A stretch of DNA of 60,840 nt from assembly GCF_005503535.1 (NCBI RefSeq), contig NZ_SCNN01000032.1, positions 1 through 60,840 on the forward strand. The letters are read 5' to 3'. The first letter of the stretch is position 1. Each line of letters starts with the position of its first letter. A model generated the notes under the pieces. It was not told the origin of the DNA. It ran no database searches and worked only from the letters and a program-made list of their open reading frames with translations. This DNA comes from Mesorhizobium comanense (lineage in GTDB: Bacteria > Pseudomonadota > Alphaproteobacteria > Rhizobiales > Rhizobiaceae). The position numbers and the translations under genes are program-made. This document shows positions 7,988 to 17,843 of the stretch, in pieces.

Positions 7988-8679
7988 ATGAAAAACAATA
8001 TCGCAAAGATCCTGAAGGCGCAGGGCATCCTCCAAAAGGATTTTGCTAAACATATCGGCATTCACACGACCAATTTGAACAGATTGGCCATGGGCAAGGC
8101 GGGCCCCAGGGACAAGGACCGTTATCAGCAAATCGCCGACAGGCTGGGTGTCCCTCTGTCACATCTGTTTACGCTGGACGAAGACGATATCGGCGCAGTC
8201 CAGCCGGACGACGCTCGCTCCCATTACGTGCCTTTCGCCGGACCTGCGCAGGCGGGTGTCTTCGTAGAGGTAGGCTGCGTTCCAGCCATGGGCAGCATTG
8301 CGTCGCCATCGCACGGGACCCTCGTTATCGGCGAGCAAAGCAATTCGTCTGGCTTGTCCTGGATGATTCGATGAACAAAGCCGGCATCCACAACGGGATG
8401 TGGGTGCTCGGCGTCGACTATTGGGATTTCGAGAAATACTATCGGCCGATCGAGTCTGGGGACATCGTCGTGGTGGAGCGCCTTCGGTCCGGAGGCCGGG
8501 AGCGCGAGCGGACCATCAAGCGCTATCGGGAAGAGAAAGGCGGCGTTGCGCTGATCCCCGAGTCGACAAACGCGCATCACGAGGGCTTATCCGCCCGGCG
8601 GAACGGTGTCGTTGGAGGCGAGGAAATTCGAATTGTCGGATATGTAAGTCTATCCTGCACCCTGGCTTTGTTCGAGTAG
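7988..8679 (+). pseudogene. Phage-type HTH/S24 (LexA-like) repressor, frameshifted
   Basis: The first frame (ATG 7988) carries an Xre-type helix-turn-helix (ILQKDFAKHIGIHTTNLNRL) and reaches the start of the peptidase domain (VPFAGPAQAGVFVEV). The protein then continues in another frame as ARDPRYRRAKQFVWLVLDDS-MNKAG. DDSM carries the S24 serine, and TIKRYRE about 50 residues later the catalytic lysine. The shift lies near 8270-8300. An intact gene would encode a self-cleaving repressor of about 230 residues, typical of prophage or ICE control. No other prophage genes are clearly nearby. A weak TAGGA ribosome site precedes ATG 7988. Confidence 0.78.
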
Positions 8680-8880
8680 ATCAGTGGCTGCTCACCGAAG
8701 CCCAAGCGCAGACACGTCGTTCACGCAGCGGTCGCCGCGCGCCGCCGCTAGTCGCCGCAGAACCGGGTGACGATGAGGTCGCAGGCTGCAAAATGACAAC
8801 ACCGCCCGCCAGCTGCCAGCGCGATGTTTTAATGGCTGGCCTGCTCTTTGCGGCGTTGCCGCTGATCATACAATGGCGCT

Positions 8881-9945
8881 CTATTGCATGAGCACAGTTT
8901 GCGAGGGCCGCTGGTTGAAGGCGCATTTGCCCGTCACGGTGTAGAAGAAGTCGGCACCGGTGATAGGTTCCGGCAAGGGGAGCGAGCCGCCATCTTCCCA
9001 AGCCTGCGTGCTCGTCTGGCCGCAAGGCACCGCGGTGAAGATGTCGATGGGCTGGCCGAGCGGCATTTCAACAGCAGTGGCCTCGGTTGCACCAATGAAC
9101 AGGTAGTTCGACGTGGCTGGATCGTCCGATTTCAGCACTTTTCGCGAAGCCGACGGAACGTCCATCTCCAGGTAAAGGCCGCTCATCTGACTGACGTCGA
9201 TCACCGCGCCGCTGCCGTTCGGGGGCGTGGTGGTGCATGTGGTCAGGTAGTTCGTGCCGTTGCCGCTCGTCTGCTGGATCGACCCGGCCGGCGCGTTTTT
9301 GAAATTCGTCACCGTGCTGGTCGAGCACACTTGCTGCTGGACCTGAGTCAGCTTTGTCCCACTGACAGTCGACACAGTAGTCGTGCCGTAGCCCTTGGGA
9401 TCGCCGTAGCCATTGTAGGTATAGCTGATTTGCATCAGCTTGTGTGCGGTTGTCTGGCCAAATGGCGTGCCATAGAGATAGATGGTCTTGTTCCACCACC
9501 CCGACGCCTTGTCGACCTTGAAGGTGGCCTGCACCAACGCCGACGTCTTGCGCACCACCGACGCGACCCCGAGCTGCACCGTGCTGATGTGGGCGATCTG
9601 CATGAAATTGGTCGGCATGGCAAAACTGGCTGACGTGTTGGCGGTGGCGGTACCATCGGCTGCGACCACGAAGCTGTTGAGCGTCACCGTGCCCTGTCCG
9701 CTGTTGGCTACGAACTGATCCTGCAGCGACTGCTGACGAGTCGCCAGGGTTGTCGTTGTCGGCAGCGTCATGATCCCGAGGGTCGCTGCATCCAGCGCGT
9801 CCTGCATGTTGCTTTTGTCCGCGACCCCGGAGGTGTAGTCCACTGCCAAGCCGACGGCGGTGACCATCGGGATCATCGCGATGGCGACTATGGGTATGAA
9901 GGAACCACTCTGCGAACTGAGAAACTTGCCTGAAAGCAGCAGCAT
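8881..9945 (-). CDS. TadE/TadG-like pilus-assembly family protein
   Basis: The 354-residue protein begins with a short basic stretch and a hydrophobic segment (FIPIVAIAMIPMVTAVGLAVDY, residues 17-38), then an MQDALDAATLG motif. This is the prepilin-like N-terminus of TadG/TadE proteins of Flp-pilus loci. The rest is Ser/Thr/Gly-rich and probably periplasmic, with four cysteines between residues 205 and 315. No tad secretion genes (tadA, cpaB, flp) are in the window, so it is an orphan. Its function outside a tad operon is unknown. The start has no strong ribosome site. Confidence 0.75.
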   Translation of the reverse strand: MLLLSGKFLSSQSGSFIPIVAIAMIPMVTAVGLAVDYTSGVADKSNMQDALDAATLGIMTLPTTTTLATRQQSLQDQFVANSGQGTVTLNSFVVAADGTATANTSASFAMPTNFMQIAHISTVQLGVASVVRKTSALVQATFKVDKASGWWNKTIYLYGTPFGQTTAHKLMQISYTYNGYGDPKGYGTTTVSTVSGTKLTQVQQQVCSTSTVTNFKNAPAGSIQQTSGNGTNYLTTCTTTPPNGSGAVIDVSQMSGLYLEMDVPSASRKVLKSDDPATSNYLFIGATEATAVEMPLGQPIDIFTAVPCGQTSTQAWEDGGSLPLPEPITGADFFYTVTGKCAFNQRPSQTVLMQ

Positions 9946-10259
9946 TTTTGACCCCCGCCATAGAAATATTTCACCCGGCTAACATGCAGGTCGCAAATTA
10001 TGCTCTAATGCGTTCGTTCAAAGTTTAATGGGTTTACGTATCGCCTGCGCGACGCCTGGAACGCGTGATGTCTGACGGGGCTGTGCAGGATCAGATTCCG
10101 GAATGTCCGATCATCGATGCGCGGTTCGAGATGCGGCCCATACAGCCGCAGAGTGGGGCAAAACCGATCTGCTGGTGGCGATTGTTAGGGCTGCGTTTAC
10201 CAATAGGGATCACCCTCATCGCGCGGCGTAGTTGCAGTACCGCACTTTCAGGCAACACG
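9946..10259. other. Intergenic stretch upstream of the TadG-like gene
   Basis: About 310 bases with several short open frames but no recognisable product. Its right boundary is the strong hairpin at 10260-10295. The first 100 bases are comparatively AT-rich and probably hold the promoter of the TadG-like gene. Confidence 0.4.
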
Positions 10260-10299
10260 GCCCGTCGCCCTCCGAAACCCCTCAGGGCGACGGGCTTTT
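10260..10299 (+). terminator. Rho-independent terminator-like hairpin
   Basis: A perfect 12-bp stem (GCCCGTCGCCCT / AGGGCGACGGGC) with a 12-base loop is followed by TTTT at 10296-10299. There is no clear plus-strand gene upstream, so it may end a decayed or non-coding transcript. Confidence 0.6.
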
Positions 10300-10769
10300 G
10301 GCGTTCTGATTCCGCAACCATTCTCCCGGCCGCACGTTGTACCCAAACTCAGGCTCGCCCCACTCTATTTCTGCCGCTGGTACGCGAGGCGTACCCAAAC
10401 TCCTACGCGAGAGCAATGCACCTGCGACCTGAAAGCCAGGGGCGTCGCTGTACAATGGCACTTGGGTAAAAAACGCCACGGCCTGCAGGCAATCAGTCCG
10501 AGCAGAACACGACCGATGCGAGATCACCGTACTGTCGCTCGATGGGGACGCGAGACACGATGACCTCCTCAGCGAACTGCAAAAGGCTGGCGACAATCCT
10601 GCGGGTCTTTCGGCATTCCTGCAAAAAGCTGGCCACAAAAGCGATGATTACCAATCGCACTCAATCGACGCGAACTCGTTGAGGCACTCGCCGAAATGCC
10701 GCCGATCATCAAAAGTGTCGATAACTTCGCACGGCTTCGCACCAATGGGGCCACTGATAACGGGAACGG
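10300..10769. other. Decayed coding-like DNA, unassigned
   Basis: The plus-strand frame through 10503-10780 reads like protein (for example EITVLSLDGDARHDDLLSEL, then GLSAFLQKAGHKSDD) but has no good start and no recognised family. The minus strand has a 118-codon open frame without ribosome site. I regard this as a remnant of mobile-element DNA. Confidence 0.35.
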
Positions 10770-11045
10770 ATGTGGGGTAAGTCAGGGAACGCGTGTCGCA
10801 GCGGCCCGTCGACGAACTGGCTGAAGACGAAATGCTATGCAGTCGACGAATATGAACTGCTTGGCGTCGAGCTTGAGATAGGCAAGCCGTCTTTCGCCCT
10901 GATGGCCGATCGCGCGGTACTGCGCTATGTCGGATCGGCCTTAGTCACCATGAACCGTGTGAAAATCCGTGAACTGCTATGGAAGCGGGTACAGGACCAT
11001 GTGGGCATGGCGCTAAAGGGCATGAAGCGACCGGCGACGCAATGA
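10770..11045 (+). pseudogene. ATP-dependent DNA ligase, C-terminal (OB-fold) fragment
   Basis: The frame reads SGPSTNWLKTKCYAVDEYEL, then RYVGSALVTMNRVKIRELLW and KGMKRPATQ. GPS-NWLKTKC and YVGSAF-TL are hallmarks of the ligase motif V-VI/OB region of ATP-dependent (LigD/LigC-type) DNA ligases common on rhizobial plasmids. The nucleotidyltransferase half with the active-site lysine is missing, and a TGA falls where a tryptophan codon is usual after RPATQ. It is a non-functional remnant. Confidence 0.65.
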
Positions 11046-11130
11046 CATGGAGTGACGAGCCAGTTTCCCTCAGGCTCCCCTCCAATTCTCCACCGGGTAT
11101 AGCCGAGGGGCACAGGTACTCAGTGGCCCC

Positions 11131-11330
11131 CTAATGATCAGGGAGCAGCTTGCCTTCCTCAGCAGCGTCAACGAACGCCTTACGGAAATCCTCAGGCGTC
11201 ATCTCCTCGGCGAAACAGGAATACAGACCTGCACAGCTCGGTGCCACAGAGGGCCGCGATTGGGCCACTCCATGAGCTCCCGAGCTGAACCTCGACGTTG
11301 TTGCAGTTGTACGTGACGCCGGGTTTGCTG
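11131..11330 (-). pseudogene. Decayed small ORF of unknown function
   Basis: On the minus strand the frame ending at 11131 reads CFAEEMTPEDFRKAFVDAAE then EGKLLPDH. A different upstream frame (11330 leftward) reads NCNNVEVQLGSSWSGPIAAL. Together they look like a short protein split by a frameshift. I do not recognise the family; phage or plasmid origin is plausible from the neighbours. Confidence 0.3.
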
Positions 11331-11384
11331 GTCCTTACGCGGACAAGGGAGAACCAATGGAGAGCATCAGCGTTGCCTCACGAT

Positions 11385-11576
11385 TTAGTGAAAGATCGAT
11401 CTCGATCTACGCTCCCTGTCCAGAGAATTCATAAGGTCGACCAGATCATTGGCATCTTCAAATTCAAGCCCAATGGTTGGCTCATCTCCAACGATCACGT
11501 GCAGTCCTGAGAACACGTCGAAGATCGTCCACGTCCCGTCAATCTCTCTCCGTATTTTGAACCTCTGAGTGTCCAT
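11385..11576 (-). CDS. Small protein of unknown function (63 aa)
   Basis: MDTQRFKIRREIDGTWTIFD followed by an acidic EFEDANDLVDLMNSLDRERR helix gives a compact, well-composed small protein. The codon use and balanced charge argue for a real gene, and the fold suggested is a short beta sheet plus helix. No ribosome site is strong. I do not recognise a named family; similar small proteins are frequent in rhizobial genomes. Confidence 0.5.
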   Translation of the reverse strand: MDTQRFKIRREIDGTWTIFDVFSGLHVIVGDEPTIGLEFEDANDLVDLMNSLDRERRSRSIFH

Positions 11577-12039
11577 GAGGGTGAACCTACCTGCGGGGCC
11601 CCACTATCTCGACAGCTAGACGATTTAGCAACTTGACCAGTTTGTCGGCTCTCTTCTTGTCCATGCCGCGCGCCGGTTCCACTCTTGGTCACGGCACTTT
11701 GCTCTGCCGGAGAGGATAATAATGGCTCTGTTCATACATCCGAACTCTGCGTTGATGACATAACCACATGTAGGCTTGCCAGTATCGAGACGGAACCCGG
11801 CGGCGCTTGCCGCCGGGGCACGCGGCTCCCGACGCAAGCCAATTGAAGTGTCGGGAACACTATCGCTCGCGCACAAAACCGACCGCCAGAAGCATCCGCG
11901 ATATGATAACTTACCAGCGAAATACGGAATGGCACGCAGCGCAAATATTGAACGCTATGCCAGTATGCGTCCGCATGCTATAGGGATCATTGTAAAGCTG
12001 CCGGTTACTCGGGAGTGAACAGGACATAGCTAAGATCCT
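11577..12039. other. Intergenic stretch with a GC hairpin
   Basis: No convincing gene. A perfect hairpin CCCGGCGGC-GCTT-GCCGCCGGG lies at 11796-11817 without a T-run. Overlapping short open frames on both strands lack ribosome sites. Confidence 0.4.
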
Positions 12040-13095
12040 GTGAGTCGACGGCCAGATACGATCAAGGCTAGGGCTCGAGCCCCCAACGGAGTTGAGCTTA
12101 AGGGCGGTTTCGACATGTTGGCTGACGATATCTGCACGGAGGGATACTACTGCGCTAGTACCGATCAAGTTTTCCGGCGTGCGGGCGAGACTATTGCGCG
12201 GGCGGCCCGCTTCAGAGTAGACAAAGAGGTTCTATTCGCCGCTTCATTCATCTCATCTACCATGCCATCTTCCTTGGTCCGAGGCCTTCCTCTTTGCCGG
12301 CTACCTTATCCGGACACGTGGTTTGAATATTGCGGAGCCGATTTGGCCCGAGCACTTGATCGGGACAATGAAGCTCCTCACCGAATTGGTCTGCTTTGCG
12401 AATCACAACCCAGCACGCCGCTTGAGCTGACCGTCTCCCTCTTTTGGCAACACAAGCGCAAGGACGCGAAGCCTGAGCTCAGCCCGTTTTCCATGGCCAT
12501 CGATCTGAGGCCTGAGTTGGACATTAGCGCTAGTCTTAAAAGCGGTTCGCCAACGCCAGCCGCACCGGTAGACGTGCTAAGAAAGCAGCTCCTCGCCAGC
12601 AATCAGCCACGCGATCGTGCTATTGGACAGGATATAGATGAAGTCCATGCAACGTTCTCGCTTCGTAAACGAGTATTGTTTAATCTATCCCGTTATGGAG
12701 ACTTAGCGAAGCCGCCGAGCAAATACCTGAGTGGTTGGCTTAACAACAAACAACGGTCCGGAGGGATGGCAGAAGCCGGATTGTTTTTGGGTATTCTTAT
12801 GCTCATCAACACCCGTAATGGAACAAGACAAGAGCCGTGCGATCTAGGCAAACTCAACGCAGCACGCGCCAAGCGGCGATCATTTCCGCTCCTTGACTAT
12901 TCAACTATCACGCTTCACCTGGATCGTCATTCGCGCGAGTTTCCTCGCGCCGGGGACTCCCATGCAGATCTGGAAGCACATCTGGTGCGAGGGCATTTCA
13001 AAGTTCGACGCACCGGAATTTTTTGGTGGTCGCCACATGTTCGCGGCACATTGGCTGATGTGCCTGGGGTTAGAACCTATCACGTAAAGCGGTAG
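12040..13095 (+). CDS. Hypothetical protein (351 aa), mobile-element associated
   Basis: A long open frame from GTG 12040 (ATG 12115, MLADDICTEGYY, is an alternative). The C-terminus carries LVRGHFKVRRTGIFWWSPHVRG, a conserved-looking basic/aromatic motif that recalls the tail of hypothetical proteins from rhizobial mobile DNA. There is no signal peptide or membrane helix. Neighbouring genes are phage- or plasmid-derived remnants. Composition is more AT-rich than the metal genes, consistent with separate acquisition. Function unknown. Confidence 0.6.
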   Translation: MSRRPDTIKARARAPNGVELKGGFDMLADDICTEGYYCASTDQVFRRAGETIARAARFRVDKEVLFAASFISSTMPSSLVRGLPLCRLPYPDTWFEYCGADLARALDRDNEAPHRIGLLCESQPSTPLELTVSLFWQHKRKDAKPELSPFSMAIDLRPELDISASLKSGSPTPAAPVDVLRKQLLASNQPRDRAIGQDIDEVHATFSLRKRVLFNLSRYGDLAKPPSKYLSGWLNNKQRSGGMAEAGLFLGILMLINTRNGTRQEPCDLGKLNAARAKRRSFPLLDYSTITLHLDRHSREFPRAGDSHADLEAHLVRGHFKVRRTGIFWWSPHVRGTLADVPGVRTYHVKR

Positions 13096-13411
13096 CGAAA
13101 ATGACTTGCGGGTGAGAGACCGTGAACTCGTTAAATGCTCATAGCTGAGCTCAATCGCTTCATCGAGACAGGGAAAGCGTTCCAGGGACGTGACCTTCCA
13201 TTGCGCGGAAAGCGCATGCGTCACGGCGATCTCCGGCTGCCCGCCGAGTGGCTATGGTCGCTCGTTCTTGCAGTTTCGCCAAAATGGTTTCATTCACTTG
13301 AGCTTGATTACGGCTCTTACACGTCGGTTCCAGACTGCCATTTATGCAACATCGAGTGTTGCAGCTAAGTTAAAATGTTCCAATCTGGCAAAGTAGGAAT
13401 GTCGCTCCTGC
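13096..13411. other. Intergenic stretch without supported gene
   Basis: About 315 bases between the hypothetical gene and transposase remnants. Short frames on both strands, none with recognisable content. Confidence 0.4.
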
Positions 13412-13777
13412 TTGTGCGCTGACAATCTCCTCGCCATCGTGATTGAGCGCCATCGGATTGCGGTCAGTAAGGAGACGCTGCGCAACAGCGCGGGAGATTG
13501 CACCTTGGGAATGGTTCTGACGAGCGAACGTGAGCTGCAGCGCATCGAGGTCTTGTCGAAGGTTGTTGAGCGGCGGATAACGAGCGTTGCGGCTGCAGGC
13601 GTGCTTGGCGCACACACGACCAATCGCCCCTATCCACCTTTCGACCCGATGCAGGTGTTTGCCCCGGACGGCGCCGTGCAATCCAAGCCCTTTGCCGGCC
13701 AGATCTACGGCGCCAAGGTCGAAAGCGAGATGAGCATCAAGACCGTCGATTTCCACTGGCGCCGGGCATCTGGCTAA
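13412..13777 (+). pseudogene. ISNCY-type transposase fragments, rearranged
   Basis: The frame contains IERHRIAVSKETLR, which resembles the middle of ISNCY-family transposases (usually followed by KWMI...GLW), then directly VLTSERELQRIEVLSKVVER, which resembles their N-terminal helix-turn-helix region. The order is reversed relative to an intact transposase, so two partial copies are fused. The downstream part is not recognisable. A second scrap of the same family lies at 30724-30850. Confidence 0.5.
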
Positions 13778-13974
13778 CCGGACCATCACAATCCAGTTCA
13801 GATTCGTCATTGCTCCAATGGCCAGAAGGCGCGCCGCCAACTCGCACAACAACTATTTGAGGGCGCGTTTAGCCCGATAATCATGGTCGGATGCCACAGA
13901 ATTAGGGGCAACGGAGCGGTTTCGGCCGCAAGGTCGGCAAGCCATCATACCCGCAAATAAAATGCGATCACCCC

Positions 13975-14005
13975 TTGAACCTCTGGTGCCTAGAGACCCC
14001 ACCTA
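13975..14005 (+). promoter_or_regulatory. MerR-type promoter for the CDF metal-efflux cassette
   Basis: TTGAAC (13975-13980), then a 19-bp spacer whose first 15 bases are CTCTGGTGCCTAGAG, then CACCTA. The spacer aligns base for base with the dyads of the promoters at 35.3 and 26.7 kb (CTCTAG-N3-CTAGAG). The -10 is weak, as expected for activator-dependent MerR promoters. The next gene starts 59 bases downstream. Confidence 0.55.
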
Positions 14006-14063
14006 AGGTCAGTTCAGCCGGCCCACTGGGTTGCTGCTGCCCGTAGGAACTGAGGAGAAAGAA

Positions 14064-14387
14064 ATGGTAGACGTCGCAAATATTGCTTCTGGGCATGGAC
14101 TTCTTTGCCCTACCTGCAAGGTCGACCTCGTCATGAGCGACCGCCAAGGCATCGAGATCGATTATTGTCCCAAGTGCCGGGGCGTCTGGCTGGATCGAGG
14201 CGAACTCGACAAGATCATCGAAAAGAGTGTTAGCGAAGAAGCCCGACCGAGCCAGAGACAGCCGGCGCCTGGGCAGCCTAATTCATCGCAGGATCGTTAC
14301 GACAGCGGTCATGGTTCGGGCGGACATGGCGGCGGACATGGTCAAAGTCGCAGGCACGGATCGTTCCTCGGCCGGCTTTTTGACTGA
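14064..14387 (+). CDS. Zinc-ribbon (zf-TFIIB family) protein
   Basis: ATG 14064 follows GGAGAAAG. The 107-residue protein has CPTCKVDLVMSDRQGIEIDY then CPKCRGVWLDRGELDKII. The paired C-x2-C knuckles and the GVWLDRGEL signature define the zf-TFIIB family, whose role is poorly known but which often accompanies metal or stress genes. The C-terminus is Gly/His-rich (SGGHGGGHG), suited to binding zinc or nickel. It is the first gene of a probable operon with the CDF exporter and sits behind a MerR-type promoter. Confidence 0.85.
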   Translation: MVDVANIASGHGLLCPTCKVDLVMSDRQGIEIDYCPKCRGVWLDRGELDKIIEKSVSEEARPSQRQPAPGQPNSSQDRYDSGHGSGGHGGGHGQSRRHGSFLGRLFD

Positions 14388-14461
14388 CCAGGTCGACTCC
14401 ATGGCTACAGGGCACGGCTCACGCCACGCCGTGCCCGTCCAATACCAGTGAGGGATTGATC

Positions 14462-15403
14462 ATGGGCGCAGGTCACTCACACGCGGCGGCGGCACCGCCT
14501 CCCGGAACAGCTGCTGGACGGCACAAGAGCCGGCTCGCGGGTGCGTTGGCTCTGACCACGACCTTCATGGCGGTCGAGGTCATCGGCGGTCTGTGGACGG
14601 GCAGTCTCGCGCTTCTCGCCGATGCTGCGCACATGCTGACCGACGCCGGCGGTTTGGCGCTGGCGCTGATCGCCATTCGTTTCGCCGAACGTCCCGCAAC
14701 GCCACAGAAGACCTACGGCTATGTCCGCATGGAGGTGCTGTCGGCGCTGACCAATGCCGTTGTTCTCCTCCTGCTGACAATCTACATCTTCTACGAGGCA
14801 TACAAGCGTTTCCTGAACCCGCCGGAGATCCTGGGCGGGCCGATGCTGGCGGTGGCCCTGGTCGGCCTTGCGGTGAATCTGATCAGCATGAAGCTCCTCT
14901 CTGCCGGGTCGTCGGAAAGCCTTAACGTGAAGGGCGCCTACTTCGAGGTACTGAGCGACATGCTCGGGTCGCTCGGCGTTATCGTCGCCGCGGCAATCGT
15001 CATGCTTACCGGCTGGACGCTTGCCGACCCGATCATAGGCGCCGGCATCGGGCTTTTCATCATACCGCGCACCTGGATCCTTCTGAGACAGGCGATCCAT
15101 ATCCTGATGGAGGGCACGCCGCCCGAAGTCGACATCACACTGTTGGAGCGCAAGCTGCTGGACATTCCCGGTGTGACCGCCGTCCACGATCTGCACGTCT
15201 GGACGATCACCTCCGGCATCGACGCCATGACCTGCCACCTCGTCGTTACTGACATGGCCCAGGCGCGGACGACGCTTGTCAGCGCCCAGGAGACAATGAG
15301 GGCGGACTTCGGACTGACCCATACTACAATGCAGATCGAGGATCAGAGACTGCGTGAGGCCGAAGGCGAAGAGGCTGTAGAGGCCACGGCGACCAGATCC
15401 TGA
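14462..15403 (+). CDS. CDF-family divalent metal cation exporter (CzcD/ZitB type)
   Basis: ATG 14462 with GAGGG 8 bases upstream gives 313 residues. The protein has six predicted membrane helices, HxxxD metal sites in LLADAAHMLTDAGGLAL (helix II) and in FEVLSDMLGSLG (helix V, where D is followed by D/L), and the cytoplasmic dimerisation domain with VHDLHVWTI. It resembles Zn/Cd/Co exporters of the cytoplasmic membrane driven by proton antiport. The N-terminus is histidine-poor (GHSHAAAA only). It lies between a zinc-ribbon gene and a small membrane gene on the same strand. Confidence 0.92.
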   Translation: MGAGHSHAAAAPPPGTAAGRHKSRLAGALALTTTFMAVEVIGGLWTGSLALLADAAHMLTDAGGLALALIAIRFAERPATPQKTYGYVRMEVLSALTNAVVLLLLTIYIFYEAYKRFLNPPEILGGPMLAVALVGLAVNLISMKLLSAGSSESLNVKGAYFEVLSDMLGSLGVIVAAAIVMLTGWTLADPIIGAGIGLFIIPRTWILLRQAIHILMEGTPPEVDITLLERKLLDIPGVTAVHDLHVWTITSGIDAMTCHLVVTDMAQARTTLVSAQETMRADFGLTHTTMQIEDQRLREAEGEEAVEATATRS

Positions 15404-15452
15404 AGGTGATTCCCGTCTTTGACGACTGCCAAATATGAGAAATGGAGATTGC

Positions 15453-15917
15453 ATGAGCGGACACAAGCGAGGCTATCGCTCACACGGGGAGGACCGCCAC
15501 AGCGATGAATTTTCCGAGCGAAGGTTCACGGACGTTCCGGCCCCTGGACGGCCTGCGCCGAGAACGCTCAGGCCGTTCGCCTGGATCGCCGTGCTTATCG
15601 GCCTGCTGATTTGGTCGGCCGCCGCCTGGATTGGTTACGTGACGGTTGACGGCCTGCTTGGCTGGGCGGCAAAGAATGCCGGCATCGCAGTCGACAGCGG
15701 CAAAGACTTCGCAACCGCGATCGGCGTCGGTAAGGAGCAAGTCGGCGCAGTCGATGCTCTCAATGTCAGCGGCTTGTTGGGCCAAGCCATTGGATGGCTG
15801 GGATCAGCCGCGAAGCCGGCGATTGTTATTCTCTGGGGGATCGGCGCCCTTGCCCTTCTCGTCGCGCCCTTGATCCTTTCGAGAACCAGCCGGCTATTCG
15901 CGGCCCGCCGCCATTGA
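15453..15917 (+). CDS. Small membrane protein of the CDF cassette
   Basis: ATG 15453 (MSGHKRGYRSHGEDRH) with GGAGA 7 bases upstream gives 154 residues. It has a charged N-terminus and two hydrophobic segments (FAWIAVLIGLLIWSAAAWIG, about residues 43-62, and AIVILWGIGALALLVAPLIL near the C-terminus). I do not know the family. A degraded relative lies at 26201-26400 next to the second merR, so the protein appears repeatedly with metal genes. It may assist or regulate the exporter; that is inference from context. Confidence 0.75.
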   Translation: MSGHKRGYRSHGEDRHSDEFSERRFTDVPAPGRPAPRTLRPFAWIAVLIGLLIWSAAAWIGYVTVDGLLGWAAKNAGIAVDSGKDFATAIGVGKEQVGAVDALNVSGLLGQAIGWLGSAAKPAIVILWGIGALALLVAPLILSRTSRLFAARRH

Positions 15918-16168
15918 TCACGATCGGCGCCAAGGTTCTGCAAATCGTGCACCCAAAAGTGTTGAAATCTAACGCTTGGTACCGGACTCGCAGGCCTGTT
16001 TTGCTGTGGAAATTGGTCGTTCCCGCGGAGCGCCGGACGCCAGCCAATTGCGCCAGGACTCCACCTCGAAGCCAGTCCCGGTCGACGCCAGACACCTTCC
16101 GTCCAACCCGATAGAGAGTCCGATTCTCGACGGATCTCACATCTTCTGCTGTGGCCAGTTGACCAGCA

Positions 16169-16755
16169 TCAGATAACGTCGTCGGGCGTGAGAATGGCCA
16201 AGCCGGCGATCACCACGCCTGCGGACACGGCAGCGTCGGCCGCCATGTGCAGGAAGGCACCGCGAATATTGAGATCGAATTTCGCCCCGAGGCGAAGAGC
16301 AAGGCGGTAAGTCCATTGATCACGATGCCAACGGCCGCAACGATCATGACCGTCAGGCCGGCGACAGGTTCTGGGTGCGTCAGTCTTTGCATCGCCTCCC
16401 AGGCAATGGCCCCAACAGCGACCAGTAGAAAGACCGCGTTGAAGAGGGCCGCGAGAATAGAGCTGCCGCGCAGGCCGTAGGTGTACCGGGCCGAGGGCGG
16501 TCGCCTTGCAAGGATGCTCGCCACCCATGCGATCACAAGGCCGAGAACGTCGGACATATTGTGACCGGCATCGGCAAGTAGAGCCACGGAGTTACTGAAT
16601 ATGCCGAAAGTCGCCTCGACGGCAACGAATGCTGCGTTGAGGCCTATGCCTATCGCGAACGCCCTTCCGAAGCTCGCTGGTCCGTGCGCGTGCGTCGCCC
16701 CGTGATCCGGCTTATCCTCTGCGTACGAATGGGCGTGACAGTGGTCGTGGCTCAT
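16169..16755 (-). pseudogene. Second CDF-family exporter, frameshifted and truncated
   Basis: From ATG 16755 (MSHDHCHAHSYAEDKPDHG, histidine-rich) the frame runs through VALLADAGHNMSDVLGL, the metal-binding helix II, up to LTALLFASGRN. Near 16283 the frame must shift to read NIRGAFLHMAADAAVSAGVV, the helix V metal site. It then stops at 16169 (ILTPDDVI), before helix VI and the cytoplasmic domain. The gene is therefore frameshifted and missing about its last third. Its N-terminal His cluster differs from the intact CDF at 14.5 kb, so it is not a recent copy. Confidence 0.8.
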
Positions 16756-16867
16756 TGGACGAAGCTGCGCTCTTTTGTCCGTTCCGGCAGGTAGCGGCAG
16801 CCGGACCGCGTAGCCAATTAGACGTTGTGAGTGTTGCCATATTGGGCAAGTGGAGTGTGGGATCTGG

Positions 16868-17766
16868 ATGACGAGCATAAAATCGGACAGGCGGGCGCTC
16901 TTCATCGTCAATCCTAACGCCCGCAACGGACGGAAGGTGGCAGATGATGTCCGAAAGACGTTGGAAGGCGGAGGTCTTGCTCTGTTGGAAGATCAGATCG
17001 GGAAGGGAGAACCGTTTCCGACGTCATTATTCGCCGTCGCTGCGATTGCGATTTGATAGTCCTCGGCGGTGGAGACGGAACATTGAACTCATCGGCGAAA
17101 GGGCTGTTGGAGACGGGTTTGCCACTTGGCGTTTTGCCTCTGGGCACCGCCAACGACTTCGCCAGAACGGTGGGCATCCCACCCGATCCCCTCAAGGCGG
17201 CAGCACTGATCGTCTCGGGGCAGCCGAGGCCGATGGATCTGGGCGAGGTGAACGGACAACTCTTCTTCAATGTCGCCAGCATTGGCTTCAGCGCGGAACT
17301 CGCCGCTCAGCTTACCGAGAAGGCCAAGAAGCGTTTCGGTAAACTCGGATATGCCTTGGTGGCAGCGCGCCTGCTGGCTCGTTCGCGGCTTTTCACTGCC
17401 TATCTCGAGCATGATAGTTCGACAGAAAAAATCAGGACGCTTCAGGTTTCTGTGGGCAATGGCAAATATTACGGCGGGGGGATGAGCGTGGAGGAGACGG
17501 CTACCGCCGATGATGGAAACCTCGATTTCTACAGCCTTGAGATCGACCATTGGTGGAGGCTGCTGACCCTGCTACCAAGCTTGCGCAAGGGGACGCACGG
17601 TAAATGGAATGATGTGCGCGCCTTTGGAACCACCGAACTTGTGGTGAAGACGAGCCGACCCAGACCAGTGAACACCGATGGCGGACTTACCACCTGGACG
17701 CCAGCCCATTTCAAGATCATTAGACGGGCGATAAATGTCTACGCGCCGCTCGCGACCACGCCTTGA
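16868..17766 (+). pseudogene. YegS/diacylglycerol-kinase-type lipid kinase, one frameshift
   Basis: The first frame from ATG 16868 reads RRALFIVNPNARNGR, the N-terminal motif of the family, to GKGEPF. One base earlier the frame continues SDVIIRRR...DLIVLGGGDGTLN, the catalytic GGGDGT motif. It then runs to PLGTANDFARTVGIP, VASIGFSAELA and the C-terminal beta domain, stopping at 17766. A single missing base near 17020 separates the halves. Family members phosphorylate diacylglycerol or related lipids at the membrane. It converges with the PAP2 gene, a functionally linked lipid phosphatase family. Confidence 0.82.
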
Positions 17767-17843
17767 CGAAGGCTCGTCAACGGGAAGGGCGACGCCGTCG
17801 ACCCACGACTTTCCTCGTCACCCGAACGATAGGGCTCCTCTTC

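Noticed and set aside
11796..11817. GC hairpin as a terminator
   Set aside because: Strong 9-bp stem but no T-tract on either side and no gene clearly ending there.
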